DNA from: Rotaria sp. Silwood1
Taxonomy: Eukaryota; Rotifera; Eurotatoria; Philodinida; Philodinidae
Assembly (NCBI GenBank): GCA_905250075.1
Contig: CAJNOP010000873.1
Span: 16,593 to 80,592, forward strand
DNA length: 64,000 nucleotides
Direction of reading: 5' to 3'
Shown here in pieces: positions 50,050 to 60,530 of this stretch. A program made the translations under genes and the position numbers. Positions within the stretch are counted from its first letter, which is position 1, and each line of letters opens with the position of its first letter. The notes beneath the pieces were generated by a model. It saw only the letters and a list, made by a program, of their open reading frames with translations, was not told the DNA's origin and ran no database searches.

Positions 50050-51885
50050 TCAAACTGTTAACGATCGAAGATTGATTATTTCGTTAACAAGATAGACTAT
50101 ACATTCTTTATTACTGACTCTAATAGTAAGTATTTCACATAGTTTACCTAATAGTGAACGACTCAATCCAACACATTGTTCCATGTTGTAAAATATATAT
50201 CGACCCAATGAGTCATATTGTAGCAAACTAAGTCTACGGATCGATACATGTCGAATCTCGGCTAGAAAGAATTTTGAAGTTGGCATCGTAGAATAGACAA
50301 TGTTCAATGAATATAAATTAGGTGATTTATCGAGCAAAGTGTACAGGTGAGATTGACTAACTTCATCAAGACACAAGACAATATTAAGTGAGAACAATTG
50401 ATTAAGGTTTGGAACTAAGTACCAAAAATATTTATCGAGTGGAAATGTAACAGAAAGTTCACGAATGTTACTAAAAATCAGAATAAGACAGGTGTTATTC
50501 AAAGGAGTAAAAAATCTCATCATCAGGTCTTTTTGAAACTCACTTTTCGAAAGTGAAACTGATTCCATTTCATTAGAAATCGGTCGAAACATTCTGTTAA
50601 TTCTTTCACAACAAGTGATTGATCGTTGCGAAGAAGTTATTGGCTTTCTATCTAATCCTAGAGAACTTGGGTATTCTCTAAACGAAGTAACATTCACGTC
50701 ACCAGTGAAATGGTATAGTAATTTGTGCTTAGTATCAGATGACCAATAATCATTCTCATATGGACTGGTCGATTTACACCACAGATAATCAGGCATATTA
50801 ATCGAATGTGCGAAAGTAAAAGGTAATGTGTAATATAAAATATCATATGTGCGTGGATTATCTGACTTCCAATAACATCGAATAAAACATCGGTAATGTT
50901 CAAGCCAAAAATGACTTTGAATTGAGCACAAGAGATTATTCATTCGCAGCTCTATTCCATCTAATTTATTTGAATAATTTGCCATTTTACATCGAAATAT
51001 TTTCAGCTTGGGTAAATGGTTTGTAATGATATTTTCACAATGATACCCATCCATAAACATAAATAAGGATTCGATTGATAAATGACATAAATTAGGCATC
51101 TTTTGTAAAAGAATCACTAGTTCATCTGTTCCAATTGATAAAACGTGATTCGATGTGTGTCCTTCATTTAACTCAAACTTAACTAAAGATGGAACAAGCA
51201 CCATAGCAGTATATCCTACATCGAAATATGAATCAATATAGAGATATCGAAGATGAGGCATACATTGAAATAGATTAGATAATGAGCATCTACTAAGAGA
51301 GAAATTATGAATAGATACATATTTGAGAGATGCAGATATTTCGGATGGCCAAAAACATTGAGTTTTACATGATATTATACTACTCAGATTGCACCGTATC
51401 AACTTTGGTATATTCCATACTTTGTCAATCACAGTATAGTTATGAGCCTCATCTGATAAAATGCAACAGTCAATCAAATTCATGTCAATGAGATGAGGAA
51501 GATAATTGAATGCCAATGCTATTTGATTCATAATCTGTTTTGAATGAACATGATGTAATGAAAGTGATTGTAAATTAATAAATCGGCGAAAATCATCATA
51601 AAGTGAAAAATATTGAATTTGTAATGGAGTTTCCTTGTCATTTGAAACAGTCAAAGAAATGACTTGATTGACAATCTCTGGTAGATGGAATCGATAAAAA
51701 ATGTTGAAATCGATCCGAGTCATACAACATAGATCAAGATGGCGAGTTGTCCGTAGATAGAGAAAAATATGTTGATTAAAGCGAATGTTAAGAGATTGAA
51801 ATGATCGTAAAATTTGACCAATACTTATGTAATCAAATAAATCGAACAACAGCTCATTGGATAAAAATTCAAATTTCATTGTCAT
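50050..51885 (-). CDS. F-box protein with leucine-rich-like repeats
   Basis: 611-aa single-exon ORF. The N terminus is an F-box (about residues 4-42: F-E-F-L-S-N-E-L-L-F-D-L-F-D-Y-I ... L-R-S-F-Q-S-L-N-I-R-F-N), which would bind SKP1 in an SCF ubiquitin ligase. The rest is a long series of irregular L-x-x-L-x-L segments, e.g. F-I-N-L-Q-S-L-S-L-H-H-V and M-P-H-L-R-Y-L-Y-I-D-S, likely a substrate-binding solenoid. Large intronless F-box families are typical of bdelloid genomes; the target is unknown. There are two possible starts, M1 and M3, which differ by two residues. Confidence 0.82.
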   Translation of the reverse strand: MTMKFEFLSNELLFDLFDYISIGQILRSFQSLNIRFNQHIFLYLRTTRHLDLCCMTRIDFNIFYRFHLPEIVNQVISLTVSNDKETPLQIQYFSLYDDFRRFINLQSLSLHHVHSKQIMNQIALAFNYLPHLIDMNLIDCCILSDEAHNYTVIDKVWNIPKLIRCNLSSIISCKTQCFWPSEISASLKYVSIHNFSLSRCSLSNLFQCMPHLRYLYIDSYFDVGYTAMVLVPSLVKFELNEGHTSNHVLSIGTDELVILLQKMPNLCHLSIESLFMFMDGYHCENIITNHLPKLKIFRCKMANYSNKLDGIELRMNNLLCSIQSHFWLEHYRCFIRCYWKSDNPRTYDILYYTLPFTFAHSINMPDYLWCKSTSPYENDYWSSDTKHKLLYHFTGDVNVTSFREYPSSLGLDRKPITSSQRSITCCERINRMFRPISNEMESVSLSKSEFQKDLMMRFFTPLNNTCLILIFSNIRELSVTFPLDKYFWYLVPNLNQLFSLNIVLCLDEVSQSHLYTLLDKSPNLYSLNIVYSTMPTSKFFLAEIRHVSIRRLSLLQYDSLGRYIFYNMEQCVGLSRSLLGKLCEILTIRVSNKECIVYLVNEIINLRSLTV

Positions 51886-52405
51886 TCTTTAATTCAGTTG
51901 CAAAAAAATGAATAAAAGATCATTTTTATCTAGCAATAAATAAGTTCAATATTTATTGTTGTCATAGAATAGCACATCTACATACGTGCTGTAAGTTCTT
52001 TATTATTCCTTCCTATTCATCATTTTTCTCTATAATAACTAATAACACGTTTGAACTGTTGCCATGACTAGAATGTGCTGTTGGGAGTTTGATTTTATTA
52101 AGATACTTATTACATTTTAACAGATTTTCACTGACAGCTTTGACGTTTTACTTGAGTCTATGAAGCTCTATATTTATTGTTCATTACTTTTTCTGATGAA
52201 AGTACTGCAAAATAATCCAATTAAAAATGGCAACAATTTTTCATGGGTATCCCATAGTGAATGGCTGGTTTTTACATCTCTTTTTTTTATCATCGACTAC
52301 GTTTATTTTTAAAACGAGGGTTTGAGTGTGAGTGAGCTTAAATAAACTAACACAGTCCGTATTTTGATCTGGTTAAATATTTTTCAATGAAACATTGTGT
52401 GTATA

Positions 52406-52450
52406 GATATGGGTGTGAGTAAAGAGACGAACTACATCCACATTCATATC
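52406..52450. repeat. telomere-like hairpin H12
   Basis: ATATGGGTGTG on the left and CACATTCATAT on the right, centre ~22 bp. Confidence 0.5.
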
Positions 52451-52559
52451 CTTCTTCATTTGTAAATCAATTTTGTCTTGTTTTGTTTGAAAAATCTTTA
52501 TCATTATAAAGAAGCTCTGATCTACTATAGTTCATTTTGAGAAGCGAATTAAGAAAATA

Positions 52560-52698
52560 GGGTGTGGGTATGGGTGTGGATCAAGAAAATGTGCACACCC
52601 ACCCATACCCACACCCCATACCCACACCGACCCACACCCCATACCCACACCGACCCACACCCCATACCCACACCGACCCACACCCACACCCCACACCC
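52560..52698. repeat. telomere-like hairpin H13, TA-flanked, with internal minisatellite
   Basis: The left arm is GGGTGTGGGTATGGGTGTGG. The right side has three nearly identical 24-bp units (ACCCCATACCCACACCGACCC-type) and ends CACCCCACACCC. TA flanks both ends (52558-52559 and 52699-52700). The right-hand repeats are the reverse complement of the left arm plus a CGA spacer, so they probably arose by amplification of one arm. The near-perfect repeats suggest a young copy. Confidence 0.85.
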
Positions 52699-52908
52699 TA
52701 ATATGTGCTGCCATTACGACTATATGTTATATTCGTCGCTGCTATTCAACACGCTTGTTACAAGACTTACGTGTAGCCTTACTCCCTCTATCAATAACAC
52801 GAAACATCATCTAAATAACACCTAATAATAATCCTTCAATAAATAAATAAACATAAACAAAAAAATATATTATATATAATCATAAAATATTACCTTTCCT
52901 TGCAGAAA

Positions 52909-53880
52909 ATGGCACCTACGTATTTTTATCAACAACATGACTCCATACTCGCATCAATTTGGAACATTCTTAAAAATTTTCATGTAGCAAATTTCTCTTC
53001 TCTCCCTTCTATTGACACTACTCTTAATTTAGTCCGTGAATGGCTCCAAGATCATTTCTCTTTTCATCCGCAGCTTCAGACCGCCTTGTCTACTGTCACT
53101 CTCCTTGATTCTGCTTCATCCTCGGCTTTTCTTAGACGCAATAATATTGATCCCGATGATGTCATACGTCTTACATGATCTCTTATCTGTCTCCGACCGT
53201 CAACTTATGAATTATTTTTTGAAACTCTTTTAGAAATAAATGAATCCACCTCCTCCCAACTCCACACTACTAGACTCATTCAGCTAGCGTGGACACTTTC
53301 TCCAATCTTAAATGCCACCAGAGTCAATCGTTTCTCATTCTTACCATCTTCCAATGAAACTAATCCCTCTACCATCTCATCAACAATATCCTCATCGAAA
53401 GAAAATTCTACTCCTGATACTTTGGTATCACATGTCTCACATATAACTGCACCAGCACAATCAAATAAAACATTAAAACGGCAATTATCTCATGAAACAA
53501 TAATTCCACAACCACTTGTGTCATTACAACTTGACGTTAATGAACCACCACTTCACAATGCTCCTGCTAATCCAATTCCTCTTATGTCGTTTTATGCTCC
53601 CCCATGCTCAACTAAATCTCATCCTCAATCACACCGTCGACCACCTCTTCAACGTAAACCACGTTTATACAGCACAGTCTGTAGTCAAGCACCACAAGCA
53701 AACACTAATACAAGTCAACACGTCACCAATCATCGCTCTGATACATCGTCAACAATCTTCAACACCATCAACCCATCAACACAACAACAGGAACACGCGA
53801 CAGTCTTCTCACCAAACCATGATCAACCATCTCCTGGATTATCAAGTGCTTTTAATACCGAGATGATCGAATTATCATAG
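52909..53880 (+). pseudogene. retroelement-like ORF with one in-frame stop, unrecognised
   Basis: The ATG follows a strong acceptor-like TTTCCTTGCAG. The reading frame is open for 323 codons except for one TGA at 53176-53178, which could come from a CGA by one C-to-T change. The first ~90 residues are mixed helical sequence (L-N-L-V-R-E-W-L-Q-D-H). After about residue 150 the protein is Ser/Thr/Pro/Gln-rich and basic (H-R-R-P-P-L-Q-R-K-P-R), as in some non-LTR retrotransposon ORF1 proteins. It is more GC-rich than its surroundings. No domain recognised; alternatively a lineage-specific gene that has decayed. Confidence 0.4.
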
Positions 53881-54480
53881 TCAAATAATCGGTTCATATA
53901 CAATGATCGTCAATCGAACTTTTACTTTCCTTCTCTTTGCGTATTCTTCTCATTTGCTATGTCTATCCGTTTCAATTATATTGATCACCAGCAATAATTG
54001 TGTACGAGTGTATAATTCGTTTGGTGTTTTTTCTCCTCTTCATTTCATTTTTTTTTCTTTCTTTCATGATGTTTATTGTTCATTTCTACATTTGTTTCAA
54101 TTTGTCGTTGTTATTTTTTCTCATATATCTAATCGAACACATAATAGTTCATACAATGTTATACGTTGTCTCTCATCTTCTAATTCACTAGCTATCAAAG
54201 TAGTTGTCATTTGTTTTTTTTTCAATTCGTTACTCTATTATCTTCTTAATCACTATCATTGTCTTTGCTCGTGCCGATGCACTCGTATCGCGGCGGAGGG
54301 GTGTATGACGGATTCTACCCGTCACTACTCTTCATGACCCCGATCGGGCACATCGGTCATGCTCTAATGTTCTATTCATTAATCATTCTCTCTCGTTTTT
54401 CTCTCTGCTGGAATATATATACTGCGTTCATATATTATTGTAATTCATTATTGAAATAAACTCAGAACGAGTGAGTTGTT
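53881..54480. other. GC-richer 3' segment with AATAAA, possible retroelement tail
   Basis: Follows the ORF directly. At 54270-54370 a GC-rich block contains two self-complementary words, GACGGATTCTACCCGTC and CCCGATCGGG, unusual here. AATAAA lies at 54456. With the ORF before it this could be the remains of a non-LTR element whose RT part is gone. No terminal repeat or duplication found. Confidence 0.35.
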
Positions 54481-54719
54481 CCATCACACATACGACAAGA
54501 AAAAAAGAAAAATATCGACTCAGACTGCATATCGACTGTCTATTGTTCATCATGGCTGTCCTGAATTTATAGAATACACGACGATATAATTCCTCCTGCA
54601 CTGACAACTATTATGTAGAGTGAATGACAATTAGCATTATTGTTTTCAATAAAAATAACTTTATTCTGAACAATTATTAATACTTACTGTTGATTGACAA
54701 TGATTATTTCGATTGCAAT

Positions 54720-56390
54720 GAGCTTTTCCTCCCTTGCTTAGACTATCATAGAATCTCTACAAAAACCTATGAATATCTCGATTTGCATGATTTCTCAGTT
54801 CGACATCTTCTACAATCCTTCAAATCTGATCTAGTCCACCGTCGAAAATATTAACCTTGATATCAGACATTTTTTCATGTCGTGAAATCCTTAAAATCGT
54901 GAACGCGCAAATAAAGTCCTATATTCTCTATAAAGGGTTTTCTGGAGAACACAATTTTCTTGACTACCCAGTAAGACATCTTTTGAAATCCTTCGAATCT
55001 CATAGAATCCACCATCAGGGTCCATATTCTGAAAACCGATATAGTATCTTCTTAGGATATCGTTAAGTTCGCTGCTGTGCGATAATAGTTCTATAATCTC
55101 TACAACAAGTTTCTGGAAGAACATGATTTCATTCACCTTCCAGCTCGAGATCTTTTGAAATCAGAGGGTCAAACAGGCCATTGGGCCTACCTGACGTGCG
55201 TTTTCTGCATTTTCAATGAAAACAACTTCATTTCTTCAGTAGAAAGTGCAAAGTTCAAAATAAAATACAGAGAAGTTTTGCTCTGGAATGTAAGAAATGA
55301 CTTTTGTATCAGTTTGACTCAGCGCAATCAGGAGTAACAATAAATTATCATTCAATTGTTCATTGTCCATTCATTAATTTAGTTTATTTATATGTTTCGG
55401 TAGATTAAGGATCACACTTGTTAAATGGTTAATCCAAAAGTTTTACATCAAACATTTAGGTAGTATTACATATATATAGTTTCTTATGCGTTCCCACTAA
55501 AAAGTCATCGTCCATTTCTTCGTAAAATTACCTAAGACGATTAAAATTGAAAAGCAGCTTTTCGTAAACGTTGAAAGCTTCTGTCTTGTTTCCACTCAAT
55601 ACTGATATACCTCAATGAATGAATAGATGTTTCATTTCGTCATGTTATATTGATATTAAAACACTTTTCTCTCCTCTTACAAAGACAGTTTTCTACCTCT
55701 ACTCAATTATTATCCAATTTTTGGTACACAAAAAGAAAAGACACGCCTCATCAAGCAGGCAAGCCAGGCCGATGAAAATCAAAGACAGGCACACGATCAC
55801 AAAAAACTTCACAGGTTGTCAAGTGCCTGCAACCTATGAAGAAAATAAGAATATTTCCATCTCTGCCTCGACTACTCGACATTTCATAGAATCCAAAATG
55901 AACTTGACTATTCTCCATGAAAGCTACTACTCAAAGCCATCCGATCCTCGGAACCCTTCGATATCTATAATATTGCCATACCCTATAGACGGATATTCGA
56001 AGGATCTCAATTTCAATGTCGCTTTACTTCTCGATGTTGTCGACAACTTCCAAACTGATATATTCCCTCATCGACTGCAACATTCTCACATCCAAACATT
56101 TTTACTGCCATGAAATCCACGGAGACCTTTATTGCTGCTGAAAACCATTTTGTACACAACGGAGGCTTTCACAACATATTCTTTTGTGCAGTTTCACACT
56201 TCCAGCGCATTTGCCATCCTTGGAATTGTATACAATCCATCATGGACCACAAGACTCTGACTACCATATATTTCTTGATTCCTTACAATCTTTCATAAGC
56301 TATCAATGACTTATACTAACGACAGCCGCTGGCAGGAAATGACGATTTGACCACATGGCCACTTCAAATTCCTTTGGAATCCAACCAACC
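54720..56390. repeat. decayed satellite copies
   Basis: Diverged versions of the 172-bp unit: ACATCTTCTACAATCCTTCA at about 54802, ATCTTTTGAAATCCTTCGAA at 54979 with CATAGAATCCACCATCAGGG, and CATTTCATAGAATCC at about 55880. Spacing is irregular and similarity is low. ORFs here are satellite read-through, not genes. Confidence 0.55.
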
Positions 56391-57660
56391 TGAAACAATC
56401 CATCATGACCCATCATATACTCCTTACACCATATTCTTTCCTGTCATCGCCCGATTCGAATATGTGGTATTCTCCAACACCTTCATAGTCACCAAAGAAA
56501 CTCATTAGGATACGACAATTTACAAAGTTTCCACCTTTACCATCTTTTCCAATCCTTGGAATCTGATAGAATTCATCATGATCTAGAATATTCGAAATAC
56601 CAGGCATTGTTTTATATCTTGGAATCATTGGTATCCTCTGAAAGTTCTATGGTGACCATAGGGTTTTAAGGAGGACCAGAGTTGCATGGGTTCCCATTTC
56701 TGAATCTTTTGGAATCCTTCGAATCTGATAGAATTCATCATGATCTACAATATTTGAAATACCAGACATTGTTTTATATCATGGAATCATTGGAATCATT
56801 GCTATCCTCTGAAAGTCCTATCGTGACCAAAAGGGGCTTTAAGGAGGTCCAGAGTTGCATGGGTTGCCACTTCAGGATCTTTTGGAATACTTCGAATCTA
56901 ATAGAATTCATCATCATTGACGATATTCGAAAAACCAGACATTGTTTGGTATCATGGAATCCTTGGAATCGTTGGTATCCTCTCAAAGTCCAATGGTGAC
57001 CTTAGGGGTTTTAAGGAAGTCCAGAGTTGCATGGGTTTCCACTGCAGAATCTTTTGGAATCCTACGAATCTGATAGGATTCATCATGGTCTACAATATTC
57101 AAAATACTACACATTGTTTTATACCATGATATCCTTGGAATCCTTGGTATCCCCTGAAAGTCCTGTGGTGAGCACAGGGGTTTTCAGGAGGTCCAGAGTT
57201 GCATGGGTTCCCGCTTCTGGATCTTTTGGAATCCTTCGAATCTGATAGAATTCATCTGACATCTACAATATTCGAAATACCAAACTTTGTTTTGTATCAT
57301 GGAATCCTTGGAATTCTTGGTATCTTCTGAAACTCCTCTGGTGACCATACGGGTTTTAAGAACGTCCAGAGTTGCATGGGTCCCGACTTATGCATCTTTT
57401 GGAATCCTTCGAATCTTATATAATACATCATGATCTACTATTTTTGAAATACCAGGGATTGTTTTATATCATGGAATGCTTCGAATCATTGGTACCCTCT
57501 GAAAGTCCTATGGTGGGCACAGAAGTTTTAAGGAGGTCCAGAATTGCATGGGTTCCCACTTCTGGATCTTTTGGAATCCTTCGAATCTGATAGAATTCAT
57601 CATGATCTACAATATTCGAAATGCCAGACTTTGTTTTGTATCATGAAATCCTTGGAGTCG
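56391..57660. repeat. 172-173-bp tandem satellite, about 7 copies
   Basis: The phrase GTTGCATGGG recurs at 56681, 56854, 57026, 57198, 57371 and 57543 (the last as ATTGCATGGG), i.e. at intervals of 172 or 173 bp. Each unit also has TTTTGGAATCCTTCGAATCT, GATAGAATTCATCATGATCT and ATATTCGAAATACCAGAC in the same order. Units are roughly 85-90% alike by eye. The unit is not a multiple of 3 in every copy, and the many short ORFs across it are not genes. The unit length is close to one nucleosome repeat. Confidence 0.9.
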
Positions 57661-57922
57661 GCGGGGAAAATGCAAGGTTTCCGTTTTGAGGGAAGTCAGC
57701 CAGGTGTCCCTGGTGTTTTTCTGTTCTGCCGTTTTTGTATGTTTAAAGTTTTCTAGTATAGAATGTGCGTTTTTTTTATGTAATTGATGTTAGTTTTATT
57801 TATTTATTATGATGTAATCAGAATATAGTGTTAATTAACTTTTTCCTTGTGTTAATTAATTAATTAATTAATTAGGGCGGTCAGTTAGGAGGGTGTGAAT
57901 GTCATTTCTATGTTTTTCGGGT
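57661..57922. repeat. spacer with (TTAA)n microsatellite
   Basis: About six TTAA units at 57852-57876. This is the 3' flank of the minus-strand NHL gene. Confidence 0.7.
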
Positions 57923-58921
57923 TCACTTTGGATTGAATTGTAGTTCGAATTTTTGGACTCGATGATTTCCCAAATCGACGACATAGAGATTGCCGTGTCG
58001 ATCGAATGACAAACCGATGGGTTGTTCGAGTTGGTTGGATTGTTCTCCTCTACCGTTTCCACCAACAATGACACTTCCTTGTGTGGCTTCTTGAGGCCAA
58101 CGCATGGTTCGATGATTCCCAAAATCAGCCACATAGACAGTGCCCAATTGATCGACAACGACTCCTGCAGGATAATACAATTGTGTAAGATCATTTCCTT
58201 GTCCTTGACCACCAGCCACGACAATGCCTTGTTTTGCACCTTTCATCCATTTCATCACACGATGATTGTACCATTCAGATACGTACACTGAATGATCTCG
58301 ATCGACGAATACGTATCGTGGGTAAGAGAGTTGATCGAGACGATTTCCACCTTCATTGCCACCTGCAACTACTGTTCCTTGATATTCTCCTTTTCGATAT
58401 CGTCTCACTTCATTTTTTCCAACATCAGTGACATAGAGAGATCCATTCTCGTCCATTGTCAAACCCCCACAATCGATGTTGGAGATGATTGTTTCTCCAC
58501 TTGTCCCATTTCGACGAGGCCATCGAACCACTCTTTTATTCGAACGATCGCATATAATGAGACTATCTCTCTCTTTGTCGATAATCACATCTACTGGGTA
58601 ATTCAATTGATGATCTCCACTTTCTTCTCCACTTCTATCGGCAACCACTTGGCCACTCGTTGCACCTCGTTTCCATTCCACAATACGGTGATTCGCTTGG
58701 TCAGCAACATAGATGGTTTGATCATCATCAACATACAAACCGTGTGGGCATGAGAGTTGATTGATTCCATTGCCTTGTCCTTTTCCTCCAGCTACAGTGA
58801 TACCATTCTGTTGCCATCGAGCATTCGGATGAATGTTGGTGTTGGCTGGAGAACGTAATGGATAATCTAAAATAGAGACAAGAAAAATTATTAAAATAAG
58901 AGAGAGAGATTTTCTCTTCAT
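57923..58921 (-). CDS. secreted NHL-repeat beta-propeller protein
   Basis: 332-aa single-exon ORF. Residues 1-18 are a signal peptide (M-K-R-K-S-L-S-L-I-L-I-I-F-L-V-S). Six NHL repeats follow with the pattern L-x-x-P-x-G-[VL]-x-[VF]-D ... [VI]-Y-V-[AVT]-D ... N-H-R-[VI]-x-x-W, beginning near residues 56, 105, 150, 195, 243 and 292, enough for a six-bladed propeller. Between blades are V-V-A-G-G-x-G-x-G-N loops. Two N-glycosylation candidates fit secretion. NHL-only secreted proteins form a large expanded family in bdelloids; the ligand is unknown. Higher GC than the surrounding DNA. Confidence 0.88.
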   Translation of the reverse strand: MKRKSLSLILIIFLVSILDYPLRSPANTNIHPNARWQQNGITVAGGKGQGNGINQLSCPHGLYVDDDQTIYVADQANHRIVEWKRGATSGQVVADRSGEESGDHQLNYPVDVIIDKERDSLIICDRSNKRVVRWPRRNGTSGETIISNIDCGGLTMDENGSLYVTDVGKNEVRRYRKGEYQGTVVAGGNEGGNRLDQLSYPRYVFVDRDHSVYVSEWYNHRVMKWMKGAKQGIVVAGGQGQGNDLTQLYYPAGVVVDQLGTVYVADFGNHRTMRWPQEATQGSVIVGGNGRGEQSNQLEQPIGLSFDRHGNLYVVDLGNHRVQKFELQFNPK

Positions 58922-59745
58922 AGAAATTGGATTTGCTACAAGACGAGAAATAGTTTCTTAGTCAAACTCTCAACTTTGTCAATAATGATTATTTTGTTTT
59001 ACAATGTTTTGTGTGTTTATGTTTACGATGAAAGACATGTGGGATGTTCGGAGACTGTGATAGGTGTGGGTTTTCTTCTAGGATTTTACAACTAATTTAT
59101 GTATAAAAATCACATAATGATTAACTAGTTTTCTGATATAACTCATAATCTCTTTCTTAGAATTACTTTTGGGAGTATGTCTTTCTTAAGTTAGTTTTTA
59201 ATCAGTTCAATCTTTAATTACTAAATAAGATTACAAGAATTATTTTGCATAGTTTATCTTTTTCATGACAAAATCATTAATTGAACAATCTCAAGGTAAA
59301 CATTAATGCAAAATATCAAACTTTCTGCAATCTTCAACCACAAGTAACGCTCGTCGCTTCGACTCGCTAAGCCCTCGACTGAAGAGTTAAATTTATTTAC
59401 ATATCATTTTATTTTGTGTCTCTGAGATAACTGATCGTAACATCAGATGTAACTGATTATACGTGGTACAATACGATGATTCTAATCTGTAATAGTATAG
59501 TTAACTTAGAATTTTAATCATTCTCAGAATTAAAGTCGCGACTTTCCTCGACCGCTTATAGAGCAAAACGTTTTCAAAAATAGTGTCATGAAATTCCCTA
59601 TTGTGCAGCACAATGGTTCGGAAAATGTATTTACTTGTTTCATGGCTAATAATATGAGCAAAGACTAATCTTTTAATGAAAATTTATCACGAAAAATAAA
59701 TAATACGTACACTCAACTGCATCACATTGTTACGTCTTTTGACCT
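58922..59745. other. intergenic, nothing recognised
   Basis: AT-rich sequence upstream of the NHL gene up to the start of repeat R1 copy 2. No ORF or repeat. Confidence 0.5.
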
Positions 59746-60530
59746 TTGACTTTTCAACCGACGACAAGCAAATAAACTATTTTTTTTCATATGACCATTC
59801 CTTCAGTCGAGGAAATAGCGTTTATTGGAATGCATGAGCTCCTAAAAATCTGATTGAACAAGGAACGAACTCAAAAAATACTGATTGACTTAAAGCCCAG
59901 ATTCTCACGACCTGATTGGAAAAAAGCTAGGGTTCGGGAAACGTTTCAATAGCTGAAATTTGACGTTGATACAATTTGATTTCTCGAAAGCCTAATATCG
60001 AGAACCCTGAGTGACTCAATTTCCGAGCTGAAAAACATCTCATTGGTCGAAAGCCTCTGATTTACTGAATTTCCAAGCTGAAAGAATCTGATTGATCGAA
60101 AGCCCGATATCGAAAACCCCTGATTGGCTGAATTCCCACGCTGGAAGAATCTGATTGGTCGAATGCCAGATATTGAAAAACTCTGAGTGGCTGGATTTCC
60201 AAGCTGAAAGAAACTGATTGGTCGAAAGCCCGACATCGAAAACCCCTGATTGGCTGGATTTCCAAGCTGAAAGAATCTGATTGGTCGAAAGTCCGATATC
60301 GAAAACCCCTGATTGGCTGAATTTCCATGCAGAAAAAATCTGATTGGTCAAGAGCCGGATATTGAAAACCCCTGATTGGGTAAATTTCCAAGCTGCAAGT
60401 ACGTGGTTGGAGGAAAAACAGATATCGAAGATATCCGAGCATTGATCTTTAAGCGGATGTTTTTTTGACCTGCGATAAGCAAGCAAGCAAACTATTTTTT
60501 TTCATATGACCCTCCCTTCAATGTGTCACT
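59746..60530. repeat. dispersed repeat R1, copy 2
   Basis: Bounded by two direct copies of a ~50-bp motif (GACAAGCAAATAAACTATTT then TTTTTCATATGACC at 59762-59815, and AAGCAAGCAAACTATTTTTT then TTCATATGACCCTCCC at 60477-60515). The 63-bp array lies between them. The same motif and unit occur at 4180-4612. Confidence 0.7.
59985..60425. repeat. 63-bp tandem repeat, about 6-7 copies
   Basis: The word ATTGGTCGAA recurs with its G at 60157, 60220, 60283 and 60346 (steps of exactly 63), with shorter-spaced copies at 60044 and 60094. The consensus unit is TTTCCAAGCTGAAAGAATCT then GATTGGTCGAAAGCCCGATA then TCGAAAACCCCTGATTGGCTGAA. Because 63 is divisible by 3, three minus-strand frames stay open over several units; I regard these ORFs as by-products. 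Confidence 0.88.

Larger units (their letters stand above)
51886..52908. other. intergenic with two or three hairpins
   Basis: No gene. Besides H12 and H13 there is a weak GTGTGAGTGAGC / CTAACACAG tract near 52320-52355. Just before 52909 the DNA is an A/T-rich stretch ending in TTTCCTTGCAG. Confidence 0.5.

Noticed and set aside
39061-52698. CRISPR-like interpretation of the regularly recurring GTG-rich elements
   Set aside because: Elements are widely and irregularly spaced, inverted rather than direct, and in a eukaryotic genome.
56682-57756. Series of ~70-aa ORFs beginning M-H-G
   Set aside because: Read-through of the 172-bp satellite; the same ORF recurs in each unit and shifts frame with 172/173-bp steps.
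58022-58753. Plus-strand ORFs of 89-153 aa
   Set aside because: Antisense shadows of the NHL-repeat gene.
60040-60486. Long overlapping minus-strand ORFs with a 21-residue repeat
   Set aside because: They are open in three frames because the DNA unit is 63 bp; there is no start context or domain, and composition follows the repeat.
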